A DNA stretch of 60,000 nt, taken from Symsagittifera roscoffensis (Eukaryota; Xenacoelomorpha; Acoela; Convolutidae). The notes beneath the pieces are model-generated. The model made no database searches. It was not told the origin of the DNA and saw nothing but the letters and a program-made list of their open reading frames with translations. The stretch lies in NCBI RefSeq assembly GCF_963678635.1, contig NC_087063.1, positions 30,270,599 through 30,330,598 on the forward strand. Direction: 5' to 3'. Of this stretch, positions 11,401-22,797 are shown piece after piece. Each line of letters opens with the position of its first letter. Within the stretch, counting starts at the first letter, position 1. The translations under genes were made by a program, and so were the position numbers.

Positions 11401-14400
11401 GTTTTGGAACATAATATTTCAGCAAGTACGTTTTATGGATTCGTATGCGTTTTTACCGGTTTGAATCATGTATCGAGGGCTAAGTCTAAATTTTGAGAAA
11501 ACTTGTAAGAAACAAACTGTACTACAAAACTTCAAAACACATTTGCGTAATGGAATTCCTGATGGTGCTAATTTACTGTTTTTATTTATAGAGGCGTAGA
11601 CTCCTTAATAGATATTTCAGAGGAGAGTTGAGGTTGTTAAGTAGACATAATTAATCTTATTTTTTGTTCTTGTTGCAAATCCATCGATCTGACTGGCTTA
11701 TTTTACGGCCGCTGGATAGTTTGTAGGTACGCCAAAGATCGAAATAACAGAGTTTCCTGGTATTTTTGTTTTCACGCTAATAAACGTGTTTGGCTTATTT
11801 TTTGAGGCAGCAATTTCATACACGAGACAAAACGAAGCTGCGGATCAACTGCCATTCAGAAACTGTTGAAAAAGCCGAAAGAAAAAACTGAATTTGGCAA
11901 TAAATTTTTTCGATCGAAACATGCAATTTGTTTTTTGAAATAAGTATCAAAAAATAACTCGGAGAGTGAAATATCAGATGTGAAGTTATATCTAGAAAAC
12001 TATTGAAACCCTCATCGCATAGGGAGCGATAAAGCAATTGGAAGTATAGCAGTCGTACAAAGAACATCAATTATTTGAATTTTTCCGAAACCCTTAGTTT
12101 CGATACTTCTGTTAAAGCTAAAATCTGTAGCGCTGGTTTCAGAAGCAAAAAAATCTTAATTAAAGTTTGAATTTTTTCCAGTTTTTTGCCAAGTTTTGTC
12201 TAAAATTAGTTTCTCTCAATTACTATAACAGAAGTTTAGGGAAACAAAGCAAGAATCATTGGTAATAAAAGCTAAAATCACGTTAAAATTGTACGTATAA
12301 TCAATATTGAATGTCAGCTTCTACTCCAATTGTCTAAAATAGTCTGAAAACGGAACATGATCAATCACACTGAGAAAAGTCTTAAATATTTTAAAAAAAT
12401 CGGAATCTTAGCTGAATTGATTTTGATATGACAAGAACTTTGACCATCCAGGAGTTTTTCGATGTAGCCAAAATTGGCAGTAAAAACTATCCTACGCCAT
12501 TCATTACGAGGGTAAACTATGCACTGGAAAAGCGCTCAATTTGTTGTTGGTATGTCTCTAGAATCGAGAGACAAGACTTTAAACATGCAAAAAATTTGTT
12601 GGATTCATCGAGGAAAATGAAAAAAAGAACAAAAAGAGAGTCCTTGTTTTGAAATACGTTTGCAATTCACACAATACACAGTTTGGCCTCGTATGTTGTC
12701 ATTTGTCTTCACTTCGTGAAGTGGTTGAACTAAAAACAGAAAAAAAACGGAAAACGTGAGGAATCATTCATTAATAACTCTGCGTGACTGCTCAACAAAA
12801 AAAAGGTCAATATGGAATTTTGTGAAAAATTTAGCCTGCAAGCTGAAAAAATGTTAGCTTATTATGGGTTTGCAAATTATGTAATGATTGATTGTATTCT
12901 TGTCTTTAAAAAAGCCACTAACTTATAGGTTTGGTTTAAGTTTTTCATTATGAAAACCACCGGTGGTTGATTCAATAAAAAGAGAAGCACTAGGAAGCTT
13001 TGAAATACAACCAAAAATTTTTTGCTTAAAAATTTTATTTTAAAGATTTTTTCTTTTATGAAACAAAATTAAATTGTTTGATCCAGTTGATTTTTGAGAA
13101 AATAAAACAAAACTAGAAAAAAAACTACAGAACTTAATAGAAGCCAAAACTTTTCCAGTTAAAAACATATAGTCAGCGCTAAATAATCAATTGAGGAAAT
13201 CCCAATTCTTTAAAATGTGTTGAGCTGCAGTAAACTTGAGTGTACTTGATGCAGCATCAATCGCAGTTTCAAACTTGTATGAGCTTGATCCACCTGTTAA
13301 CAAAAATTTTAACAGGGACAGATAGTTCTCGCAGCCGTTTGAAACATTCTTGCTTTTTCCCAGCTTAAATGAAACTTTGCAATCATGGCTTCCGAAAGAC
13401 TACCACAAAAAGAAAGCCGAAATGAAAATTTTTACAGAGGCGAAACAGAGTTTCTTACCACTTGTGATACAAAACGGAAGGAATACCACTACTTGCATAT
13501 GAACAAAAAACAAAATAAATTTCAGAAAACTGTTTTATAATATTATAAAAGTTCCAATAAAACGATATCATGGATTTGAAATAGCCTCAACTTTAAAAAT
13601 GTTATCAACAGAGGCGAGACAAAGCTTCACACTAATTGCATTTTAACACATGCATAGCATGAAAAACTATAGACTGAAATGGAGATGACCAACTGAAAAT
13701 AAGATGAAAGTCGGGCAATCTTGTTTGCAAAAATTTTCTGCGTTTGTTTGTACCATTTGAGCATTCTGTAAACAAAGTTACTTACGGAAAAAGTCTATTA
13801 CCTAGTTGCAATACCTTTGTTTAACGCAAGCTTAATAATGTTGGGTAACAATCAGTTTTGTGACAAAAGTTTTTTTGCTGGAAAACATGTTTTGTTCCAC
13901 ATAACAAAACTTTTGCTCTCGCAGCTATAATCAGACACCAAAACGATACTTTGGTAAGTGCGGATACGAAATTGAACTCAAGGAAACTATCGAAACTTCA
14001 GAAAGGAAGCGATAAGGCAATTGCAATCATAGATTGTTTAAAAAAAAATCAGACCCATAACCAAACAGTTAACATGATTTGAAGTTCTTTTAAATCCTTT
14101 TTTTTGCTAAATTTGTAAGAACAGAAAACAAAATTTTGAAATTCAAACAAAACAGCTTTAAAAAAGTCAAGAACACTTACTAAGGTAAAATAACTAACAA
14201 AAAGTAGGAGAACAAAATAAAATTGATTGAAAATATGGCAAAAAAGCGTAAAAAATTGCAGTAACATTCAATGTAGTTAATGTGGTCCAGAAATCAAAAA
14301 TGATTAGATCAAAATTTCTTGACATTGACTTAGAATTTTTTAAGAATGGGAATCATACAACTAAATTGGTTTGAATATGATGAACAATTGACCCTCTACG

Positions 14401-16127
14401 AGCATTTTCTGAGCTATTGTTATTTGTCTTCATTTCGTGATATGATTTGATTAAATACAGATTACAAAACGTTAACAGCAATTCTGAGTACATTTCCAGG
14501 CAAAAATTACAAATTTGGAGTTTTGTGGGAAAAATCGACAGTTTTTTTATGGCAAGCTGAAAACGTCAAAAAACAAAATGGCTGAAAACTTGAACAGTTT
14601 GTTTGAATTACTTTTTTTGCAAAAACTGATCATCCACCAATCGAAAGAAAAAGCACAAACTTTTGATGTGGCAAAAACTGATCATCCACCAATCGAAAGA
14701 AAAAGCACAAACTTTTGATGTGGTTTAAATTTTGATGTGGTTCACCATTAAACATGATATCAGTTTTTCTTGGTTATAACTATTGTTTTTTTTTCAGTTT
14801 ACAATTACTGATAGTTTAAATCTAATTGATTTACGAAAAAGAAGACACAAAAAGTTAACCAAACGGGCGCCAAAAAATGAAAACCTTTCGAAGAAAATGA
14901 AAGCGTGCTTGGAAATTTTGTATCGCAAGCTTTCTTACCAAGATCTGTTGTGAATATCCTAAGTTTTTTGAATTCTAGATATATTGATCGCACAAATCAC
15001 AAAAAAACAAGTTTGCGTTACGTCGAAAAATAATTTAGGCCAAAACCTATTCAGGTGAATAATGCTAACCAAGTTTTTTCCTGGTTTAAACTTAAAATCA
15101 GCGCTTTTTAAACTTTGGAGTAACACTTTTTTTACTTTTTTAATGAAATGTGTTGCACTGCAGTAAACTCAAAGTTACTTGCTGCAGCACCAATCACAGC
15201 TTTGGCCTTGTTTGAATATGACTCACATGTTAACAATGTTTCTATCGAGGACAGAAAAATCAAGTAGCCGCCTGCAACACTTCTTTTTTTGCCAATATAA
15301 ATAAAATTTTCCAATCAATCTTTTTCAATTACTATCAAAAAAGAGAGCCGAAAATGAAATAAAGTGTTCTTCTCTAGCATTAATAAACAGACACCGAAAA
15401 GATGCTTTGGTATGTATGGATACCAAATTGAATTTGACTGATTATACAAAACAAGACTGATTATACCTCAGGGCGAAGCACTGAATGTTCCATTTATTCT
15501 TTAGAGCCAATTAAAAAATTTTGACTTAATTGTACTCAATTTTTCTTTTTTATCCCCATTTTACGGGAATATTGTTAGCGTTTCGTATTTGAATAAGAAG
15601 AACAAATGTCTTGTCTTCATTCGATTCAGAACTATTCAATCTGACGTTTACGTGTAATTTAAGAACCCAATATATAGCCTGTTATCTACATCAAATTGAC
15701 CAAAGTAACATCTTTCAAATCCCCTCATAATTTTACAAAACATCACGAGATTGATAGTTTTTTCATTAAAAGCCCGGAAAAATATCTTTCAGAGGCGATA
15801 ATAATTTTTTCAAAAACGCTTAACAAAAAGCCGAAAATTGACGAAATGCAAAAAACCGCCTTTAGCATAAACTTTTCTTAAATTCAAAAATCGGAGCAGC
15901 TATTTCAAAAAAGCAAAATTAACAATTACTATTACTAAGACCTATTACTAAGTTAGTCACTTCCAAGGAATTTTGTTTACTAGTTTATGCTGTTTACTCT
16001 ATACTTTCTTGCCTTTTATATATCAATGTTCATATATTTGTTCGTTGAAAAAGACGTACAGCAACCATGTATGTTGAGAGAAAATTTTCCAAAAAGTGAT
16101 GAAAAACAAGAAGTTAATAACGAACTC
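11401..16127. other. Repeat-derived A+T-rich intergenic DNA, no gene
   Basis: No coding region is supported. Positions about 11640-13480 and 13900-15360 look like two diverged direct copies of one repeat. Examples are AACTAT(T/C)GAAAC followed by GAAGCGATAA(A/G)GCAATTG at ~12000 and ~13985; TTTGTCTTCA(C/T)TTCGTGA at ~12705 and ~14425; and GCTGCAGTAAACTTGAG against ACTGCAGTAAACTCAAAG at ~13220 and ~15160. The block at 15455-15490 is a fragment of the foldback family. Confidence 0.4.
14619..14722 (+). repeat. 52-bp perfect tandem duplication
   Basis: Two adjacent identical copies of a 52-bp unit beginning GCAAAAACTGATCATCCACC and ending CTTTTGATGTG start at 14619 and 14671. A short open frame crosses both copies but has no other support as a gene. 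Confidence 0.9.
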
Positions 16128-16667
16128 TCAAAACAACAAGACTGCTCGTATCAGGGCGAAGCCCTGAATGTTCTGACTGGCTTTTAAGGTTTATGGAGCA
16201 GTAATAAAAAAAAAATCAATTATAATAAAATATTATGAATTTAGTTTTTAACTAAAATTTGAAATTTCTTATGAAAATCATACCCCACACGCCACATAAA
16301 ATACAAAAAGATAGAGTTCGCTCCTTGTAACAAATCAATTATGGCAAATAAGCTTCTTTCAACCAATTTGGAACTATTTCTAAGACGGATTAATTCTCCG
16401 CTTACGCGTTAATAGCGCGAAATATATCGCTCGTTAATTGTCCCAAATTAGCCAAAATGGTAATCTTAAAACCCTCATAACTTTACGAAAAATGATCACA
16501 GCTGAAATATCGTTTCAGATTTAAGCTCAGGACAACAATACATTTTGAATGATAAAAAAAATTCTTTCAAAAACAGCTAGTTAAAAAGTCGAAATTTGTA
16601 TGAAGAAAAAAAACCCACCCCGAGCACAAATATTCCGCTACTTTTGTATCGAAAGTCGGAACCATAA
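16128..16667 (+). mobile_element. Foldback-family element, single plus-oriented copy
   Basis: Same landmarks and order as the right arm at 10853: AACAAGACTGCTCGTATCAG, the hairpin CAGGGCGAAGCCCTG, TTTATGGAGCAGTAATAA, CCCCACACGCCACA, AAGACGGATTAATTCTCC, GCGTTAATAGCGCGAAATAT, TAGTTAAAAAGTCGAAA, then AAAGTCGGAACC. A GTTCCGAC-like string near the start and GTCGGAAC at the end are inverse to each other and may be the true terminal repeats. Confidence 0.7.
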
Positions 16668-16889
16668 AGGCCTGAAAACCTATTCATTAGACTAAGGTGG
16701 AGTTCAATTGTGTAAAATTACTCAACACCAGACAAGAAGCAATGTATCGATTTTGACGAAAATATGACGCGAATCAAAAATAACGCAAATCTCGGGAAAA
16801 CTAATTGAAACTTTCCGAACCTTTCGAAGCCATTTGAAGCAAAACCCAAAAAATTGCTCATAACAAGAAGACTACAGTGTTGAATTATA

Positions 16890-17690
16890 TTAAGCGGACA
16901 AAATGAATAAGTTTTGAAATTTCAAACGCGTTTTACTCAAATTGGGTGAAGATTAGACAAAAAGTGAAGAGAATAAAATTTGCTTAGAATTTCGCCAGAA
17001 GTAATATGATGCAATATTTTCACCAAAGTCTCAACCCAAATTTTACCCCAAAAATGGGTCATTTTGGTTTTTTCAGTTAAACAAATTTACGTTGAAACTT
17101 TTTTGTTAATTGATGAGAAACCAAAATTTTACCCCAAAAATGGGTTGTTCTGGTTTTTTTTCATTTAGCCGAAAATTACGCTGAAACTACTTTGCTAATT
17201 GATGAGAAAAACATATCACAAGAAGCCTCTAACACAACCCAACAAAGTTCTAGAAAGGTTGAATCTCCAAAAACCTGTAAAAGATAAAAGATTTTTGCGT
17301 GATAGTCAAGAAACGTGATTAATACTATATAAAACCCAAAATATATGCTTAAAAACATTTTTGAAACAATTTACTCAAATTTTTGGAGATTCAACTTTTG
17401 TGGAACTTTGTTGGGCTGTGTAAGAGGCTCCTTTTGATATACTTTTCTCATCAATTAGCAAAGTAGCTTCAGCGCAATTTGCGGCTAAATGAAAAACAAA
17501 ACCAAAACAACCCATTTTTGGGGTAAAATTTTGGTTGAGAATTTTGGAGAAACAATTGCACCATATTAATTCTGGTGAAATTCTGAACGACTTTGGTTGT
17601 CCTCATTTTTGTATAATCTTGACACAATTTGAGAAAAATGCGTTTGAATGTTCAAGTTTTGTTTATTTTGTATGGTTTATTTAAATCAGT
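16890..17690. mobile_element. ~800-bp palindromic (foldback) element
   Basis: The sequence reads outward from about 17330 as an inverted repeat. Left: ACCCAACAAAGTTCTAGAAAGGTTGAATCTCC. Right: GGAGATTCAACTTTTGTGGAACTTTGTTGGG. Further out, CTTTGCTAATTGATGAGAAAA pairs with TTTCTCATCAATTAGCAAAG, and CCAAAATTTTACCCC with GGGGTAAAATTTTGG. The left arm carries an extra ~90-bp internal direct copy (17033-17120 and 17121-17210) where the right arm has one. The 60-residue frame here is not a gene. Confidence 0.75.
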
Positions 17691-17714
17691 ACTGTAGCGG
17701 CAAAAAATATATGC

Positions 17715-18250
17715 CATATAAGAACAAGACTGCTCTTATCAGGGCGAAGACCTAAATGTTCCGATTGCCTTTAAAAGTCTATGGAGCAGCAATAACATGA
17801 AAAAATTGAATGTAATAAAACAAAACAAATTTTTTTTAAAAAACATTCGATAATTTTTTGTGAAAATCATCACCCCACACGCCATATAAAGTACAAAATG
17901 ATAGATTTCGCTCCTATTAACAAATCAATTATGGCCTATAAGCTTCCGTGAACCAATTTGGAACGATTTTCCAGACGGATTAAATCTCTGCTTACGTTAA
18001 TAGCGCGAAAGATATCGCGTGTTAATTGTCTCAAATTGGCCAGAACGTCAGTCTTTAAACCCCCATAGTTTTAAAAAAATTGATCACAGGTGAAATATCT
18101 TTTCAAACTTACATTCAGGACAACAATAACTTTCAAATGATTTTTTAAAAATTCCGTCAAAAACGGCTAGTTAAAAAGTCGAAATTTGTCTGAAAAAACC
18201 ACCCGAGCACAAATATTCTTTTACTTTTGTCACGAAAGTCGGAACAATAA
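17715..18250 (+). mobile_element. Foldback-family element, third plus-oriented copy
   Basis: This begins AACAAGACTGCTCTTATCAG and carries the near-hairpin CAGGGCGAAGACCT, GTCTATGGAGCAGCAATAAC, CCCCACACGCCATA, CAGACGGATTAAATCTC, GTTAATAGCGCGAAAGATAT, GGCTAGTTAAAAAGTCGAAA and a terminal AAAGTCGGAACAATAA. It is more diverged than the copy at 10853. Confidence 0.7.
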
Positions 18251-18879
18251 GGTCAATAACAGTAAGCCTTATAATTTCAGAAGATTTTTTGAAGGTATTT
18301 CATGGAAAAATCGTCGAAGTTGGACATTTTGTGAATATATATACTTCACAACCTGCGTGGCAACATGAAGCCAGAAATTGGCTTACATCATCACAAACTG
18401 CTCAGACGCAAAACCTAAGGTGGCTATTTTTATGCGCGCATGGCTGAATGCACGATAAACATCTGCCAATCAACACCATTGACTGGCTGAATTGTTCCGA
18501 CAACTGTCTGAGTTGTGCCAACTCTCAGAAAGCTGAGCTAAGATTGGTTGACATTTTCGGGCATTTGGCTTTCTGTAAGAAGGATTTTTCTAAGACATGG
18601 AAATGTAAATCTTCGACATACGCACAGAAAACTGAAGATCCACATCTTCAAACTTTGCACTCCGAAAAAACGTTTCGTAGATAAGCAACAGCTATACAGC
18701 ATCGGGGAACTTAGTGAAATAATTGAGACACGCAGTGTCAAGATGTGAACAAATTTCGAGATGCAATGTATGCGGTTGCTTATCTAGTAGGAAACACAGG
18801 AAAAAAATCTAATAAAACACACTCATTTAAAAAAGTTTTCACGCTAAAACGCGATGTTTTCTTTCTAATTGGCTTTGAC
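18251..18879. other. Intergenic, no gene recognised
   Basis: Overlapping open frames of 60-78 codons occur on both strands at 18448-18748, but none has a recognisable motif, a codon-use signal distinct from its surroundings, or a splice context. Nothing else is seen. Confidence 0.4.
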
Positions 18880-20000
18880 TGATTGCTAGTTTTGGTTCAT
18901 TCCAAAAATCAAATTTGAGCCTGAACAAATTTAAAACCGACTGCAGAAAACATAGCCAACAGACTAAAAAAAAGTCAATAAACGATGAAAACAGAAACTT
19001 ATTTTTTGCAACAATTTCACCTCTCGAATTTCAAAGATAAAATATATTACTTTTTAGCCTCTTGGATTTCAAGAAAAATTTATGATTGATACTTTTTTGT
19101 TCCAACCAACTCAATTGGAGAATACTGGATCTCTAGCAAAATTTTTTATTCTACTGGTAAATCTCAAACTTAACTTCGACTTATAAAACTAGAAGTCGAA
19201 CACATTTCTCGAGACCATTACCCTTTTAACGTTCGATAGTGGAGTTTGCCATTCAAACAAACAAAAAAAAAGAACCCCGAAATCATAAGTCGAACCCCGA
19301 AATACCAAATTTGAGTGGAACAAATTTTAGGAATTGAGAGGGGGGGAAAAGTAAATCATCAAGATCAAGATCTTCATAGACTTTTAAAAAATAGCCAACA
19401 GACGGCTAGAAAAAGTCAATGAACGCAATTAAACAGAAAGAATAGTGACTTGTTTGAAACAAATAGCACTTTTCAAATTTCAGCAACAAAAACAGATGCC
19501 CTTGAATCACAATATATTTCTATTCATTTTGATGAATGATTCCTTTTTTTTATTAAACTAACCCCATTTAAGAGAACTGGGTCAATCAGTGAAACTTAAA
19601 CTTTGCGAGAAAATCAGAGAATTAAATTACATTTTTGAAGTAAGAAGTCGAGATAACGTTTTTAGAGACCTTGATAATTTTGCTGTTCGATAGTGGAGTT
19701 TGCTCTCCTTTTATTAAAGGTAATGAACGGAACGTTAAAAGAAATCATAACTCAAACCGCTCAAAATAAAATTTGAGCCTGAACAAGTTTAAAGATTTCA
19801 TCGACTGTTAAAAAACAAGAATTAAAAAAATTCTTCATCAAGTTCATCGTCTTAATATCAAGAGAACAAAAAATTCAAATAGGTGAAAAAATGGCGGGAG
19901 AGAGATTTATAAATAGAATAAAGACCATTATATAGGCGAAGCGGAGCATGGCATCATTTGGGATACCACAAAAATAGCATTCCAAGCTAGCAAACAGGAT
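18880..20000 (+). repeat. Diverged ~450-bp tandem repeat, about 2.3 copies
   Basis: Anchor strings recur at a 400-460 bp interval: AAATTTGAG(C/T) near 18911, 19307 and 19768; TAGCCAACAGAC followed by AAAGTCAAT(A/G)AACG near 18950 and 19388; and CGATAGTGGAGTTTGC near 19245 and 19695. A fragment of the same repeat lies in the beta-catenin intron at about 26060-26360. It is non-coding. Confidence 0.6.
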
Positions 20001-20399
20001 AGGAAATGAAACAATTAAGTCCAAAGAAGACGGAAAAAGTTTCGCAGAAACCACAACTTTAAAAAATCAAAATTTTGTTTGAAATGTTGTTCTATTTGTT
20101 TGAAATGTTGTTCTAGTTTTGTCATGAAAACTTCGAAAATCTCAATAGAATTTATATTTCAAAATTTTCATGACAAAATTTTTCAAAGTTTTGCGCAATC
20201 CGGGGGAAAGCATACAAAATATGGTCCCCTTGAACAACACAAAATTAGGTTAGTGAGCCGATAAAATATAAACCATGAAAAATTTTTCAAAAAAAGCTCG
20301 AAGTCAGTTTGTAGAATTACAAATTGCAGGAGTAGAAAAAATATAAGAAGCAACTACAACGAAAACTGAATACAGCGAAAAATTCTAAGAAGTGGCAGC

Positions 20400-20660
20400 T
20401 AAGTCAACAAACATAAGCAGACAAAAAAAAGACCACAATTTGATAAGGTATACTTCCCGTTTAAAAAGGCAGGTCTTGGTCAGATTTGAATCAAGGACCT
20501 TTGCCGTCCCAGGCGTATTCGTTGCTTCCAGACTAAGTTTGCCGGAAACGCTTGGAAATTTGAACTCATTATAAAACAAGATACCAAGTGATTCTGTTAA
20601 ACAAGTTGTTAACCCCAAAAAAGTATATATTACGAATTGATAAACGCTTGCTAATTGCAA
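20400..20660 (-). repeat. tRNA-like SINE candidate, copy a
   Basis: About 230 bp here align with 34350-34635 in the same orientation. Shared strings include ACTAAGTT, ACGCTT.(A)AAATTTGAA, AAGATACCAA(G/T)TGATT and GATTCTGTTAAACAAGTTGTTAA. Read on the minus strand, the part near 20440-20540 resembles a degenerate tRNA with an internal B-box-like string (TGATTCAAATCTG). Promoter boxes are weak, and there is no visible tail or target duplication. Short frames on both strands are not supported. Confidence 0.4.
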
Positions 20661-21685
20661 GCGTCATAAGTCTACAATGAAATGGGGTTGTTTCAATGAA
20701 TTTCGTAAAATTTTGTCTGAAAATCAGAAAAATTAAGTTCAATTTTTCTCGATACTGACAATTATTTACAGAATCCCAGTCACCACCAGTAGAGATTTAT
20801 TGATATCCCATTCCACTATCTGCGAGATTTCGTTGACATAGTTAAATTGCTCTGGAAAAAAACCATTCATCAAAACACCTCCCTACTCGATGAAGTGGTC
20901 GGAACAATTCCTAATCAACATCAATTATCGACTTCTACAATTTTCTTCACGTGTTTTCTAAGCTTCATTTTATTCAAAACCTGCTATTTTCTAGTCAAAC
21001 ATTACCACTGGCACATTCTTTCACACATGCTGAACAAATATAGCAGGCAGCCGTAAATCCCTTAAAAAACGGATAGAAACTCATGTCGCATAAAAAATAA
21101 AGCAGAAAAAACAACTCCGATCGATAGTGGAAAAATCAATTAACGGAGAAAAACTGAAACCTCTTTTGCAGCACTTTGTTCACTAATTACCACTGCTTTG
21201 GTTAAATTCAATAAAACTGAGGAACAAAAATTTAATTAGTGAAACCTAGGAAAGCCGAACAGCTAAAAATGATTTTAAAAATCTAAAATTTATCCAACAT
21301 AAGGATACCAAGTATATATAATTTCGAAAGGTCTATCAATTAAGTTAACTATAAAACTACAAAAAACTCTAATAAATCACACGCCAAAACCAACTCAAGT
21401 ATTTTTTTATTGAAACGGCATCACAATGGGCCAATAACTTATTGGTCGTGGCAATATGAACAAAGTCAATCAGCTCACAATGACGAAACAACGTCTAACC
21501 AATATATCCCCCAAAAGTTTTGTCTTGCCAAGTTTTCGAACACATTGAATCAAAAAGGACGGAAACTTTGAGGAATAAAAGTTACAAAAAAATAAATCAG
21601 CAATTGGCGCAAAAAGAATCAAATATAAGTAGACATAGAGATGAGTAACATGAATTCAGCTTATAAGATGAAACATTATCCATAG
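20661..21685. other. Intergenic, nothing recognised
   Basis: A+T-rich sequence without a supported gene or clear repeat boundary. The 69-codon frame at 20847-21056 ends in a hydrophobic stretch but has no homology I recognise and no splice or promoter support. Confidence 0.4.
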
Positions 21686-22088
21686 CAGGGGCGGATCTAG
21701 GATTTTCTCGAGGGGGGCGGATTTTCAAAAAAAAATTTTTTAGGTCGACCAAATTGATTTTCCGAGCTCTCCCAAAGCACTACAAAGACCCTGTTTTGGC
21801 CAAAATTTCTGCGCCGCAGGCAAAATTTTGAAAAAAATTTTGAAACAATCACTTGGCGTTTTTAGGCAATTTTTGGAAAATTTTGACCAAAAAATTGCGT
21901 TTTTTTGGCGCGCGCTGTTCCCCCCTCAAAATTAGGATATATTGGCACCAAAGATGCCTTTAGAAAAATTGTATGGCCCGTCACCAAAAATAGATATCCC
22001 AAAAAAGTACAAAGGGGGAACCTTTGGGTCGGCAGGGGGTCGGATCCCTGGGATCCCCCCCCCCCCCCCCCCCCCCAATCCGCCCCTG
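21686..22088 (+). mobile_element. hAT-like MITE, best-preserved copy with 8-bp TSD
   Basis: The 403-bp element starts CAGGGGCGGATCTAGG and ends CAATCCGCCCCTG, a near-perfect inverted terminal repeat. It is flanked by ATCCATAG at 21678-21685 and 22089-22096. It contains a long C run near 22057-22076 and the shared internal strings GTCGACCAAATTGATTTTC and GCGCGCGCTG. Low-complexity open frames through the C run (poly-Gly or poly-Pro) are artefacts. Confidence 0.9.
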
Positions 22089-22714
22089 ATCCATAGAATG
22101 ATTACAACAGACATAATTAAAATTAACTTAATAGCTAAGACTTAATGAAGATATTTTGTATCAAATGCTAAGAATGGATAGGCATAAATTTAACATCAGC
22201 AGACAAGATCGACGTAAGTAAAGATAAAGCTATTTTTGTGGGTGAGAGAATTAGATGATAGAAAAGTTATCAGGAGAAAGGGAAAGAAAATCGAATTACT
22301 TACTAACTTATCGCTATGCTACTTCAAGTTGCTTTTTTGCTGCTAATTCGTCGCATTAGTCAACATAAACATAAACAAAAGATAAACTACTTCAAAAAAC
22401 TGATAATCAAGATTGCAAACCGTCATCTTTTTGGAATATTTGACAGAAACGTTCTGCTGTTTTCATGAAATAACATTAAAGATGACTAATTTACTAAAAC
22501 CTACAGTTTAACAATTAAATGAGGCATATACATCTAATTCACTTCACTTAGCCATATATTTTGTAGCCACTGTTGAGGGCGTTGTTGGACGCTGGCATAG
22601 CAAGGTTAGATGCAGTTTTGAAAGCTATTGAGTTTTAGGGAATTCGTCAAGGCGATTTTTAGACAATGAGCCCCCAGGGTATGAGTCCAACTACGTCGAG
22701 TTGACTCATTCGTG
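22089..22714. other. Intergenic / 3' flank of the beta-catenin gene
   Basis: This is the downstream (3') side of the minus-strand beta-catenin gene and should contain its 3' UTR. No canonical AATAAA was found on the minus strand close behind the stop codon, so the polyadenylation site is not assigned. No other feature is recognised. Confidence 0.4.
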
Positions 22715-22797
22715 TCAGAAAAGGTTCTCGTCAAACACGAAGTCGTCGATACTCGTGAGGGATGTCATGTCCATGTTAGGCAAATTACTGTACTCCA
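22715..22797 (-). CDS. CTNNB1: Beta-catenin last exon
   Basis: After an 88-bp intron with a good branch-site and acceptor (TTGCTAAC ... TTTCAG) the frame continues [18 protein letters not shown] and ends [12 protein letters not shown] at TGA (22715-22717). The tail is acidic and hydrophobic, as in transactivation regions, and lacks the vertebrate PDZ-binding DTDL terminus. Support is splice context plus exact phase; the sequence itself is not conserved. Confidence 0.8.

Noticed and set aside
21932-22145. Poly-Gly and poly-Pro frames
   Set aside because: They are generated by the long C run within the hAT-like MITE.
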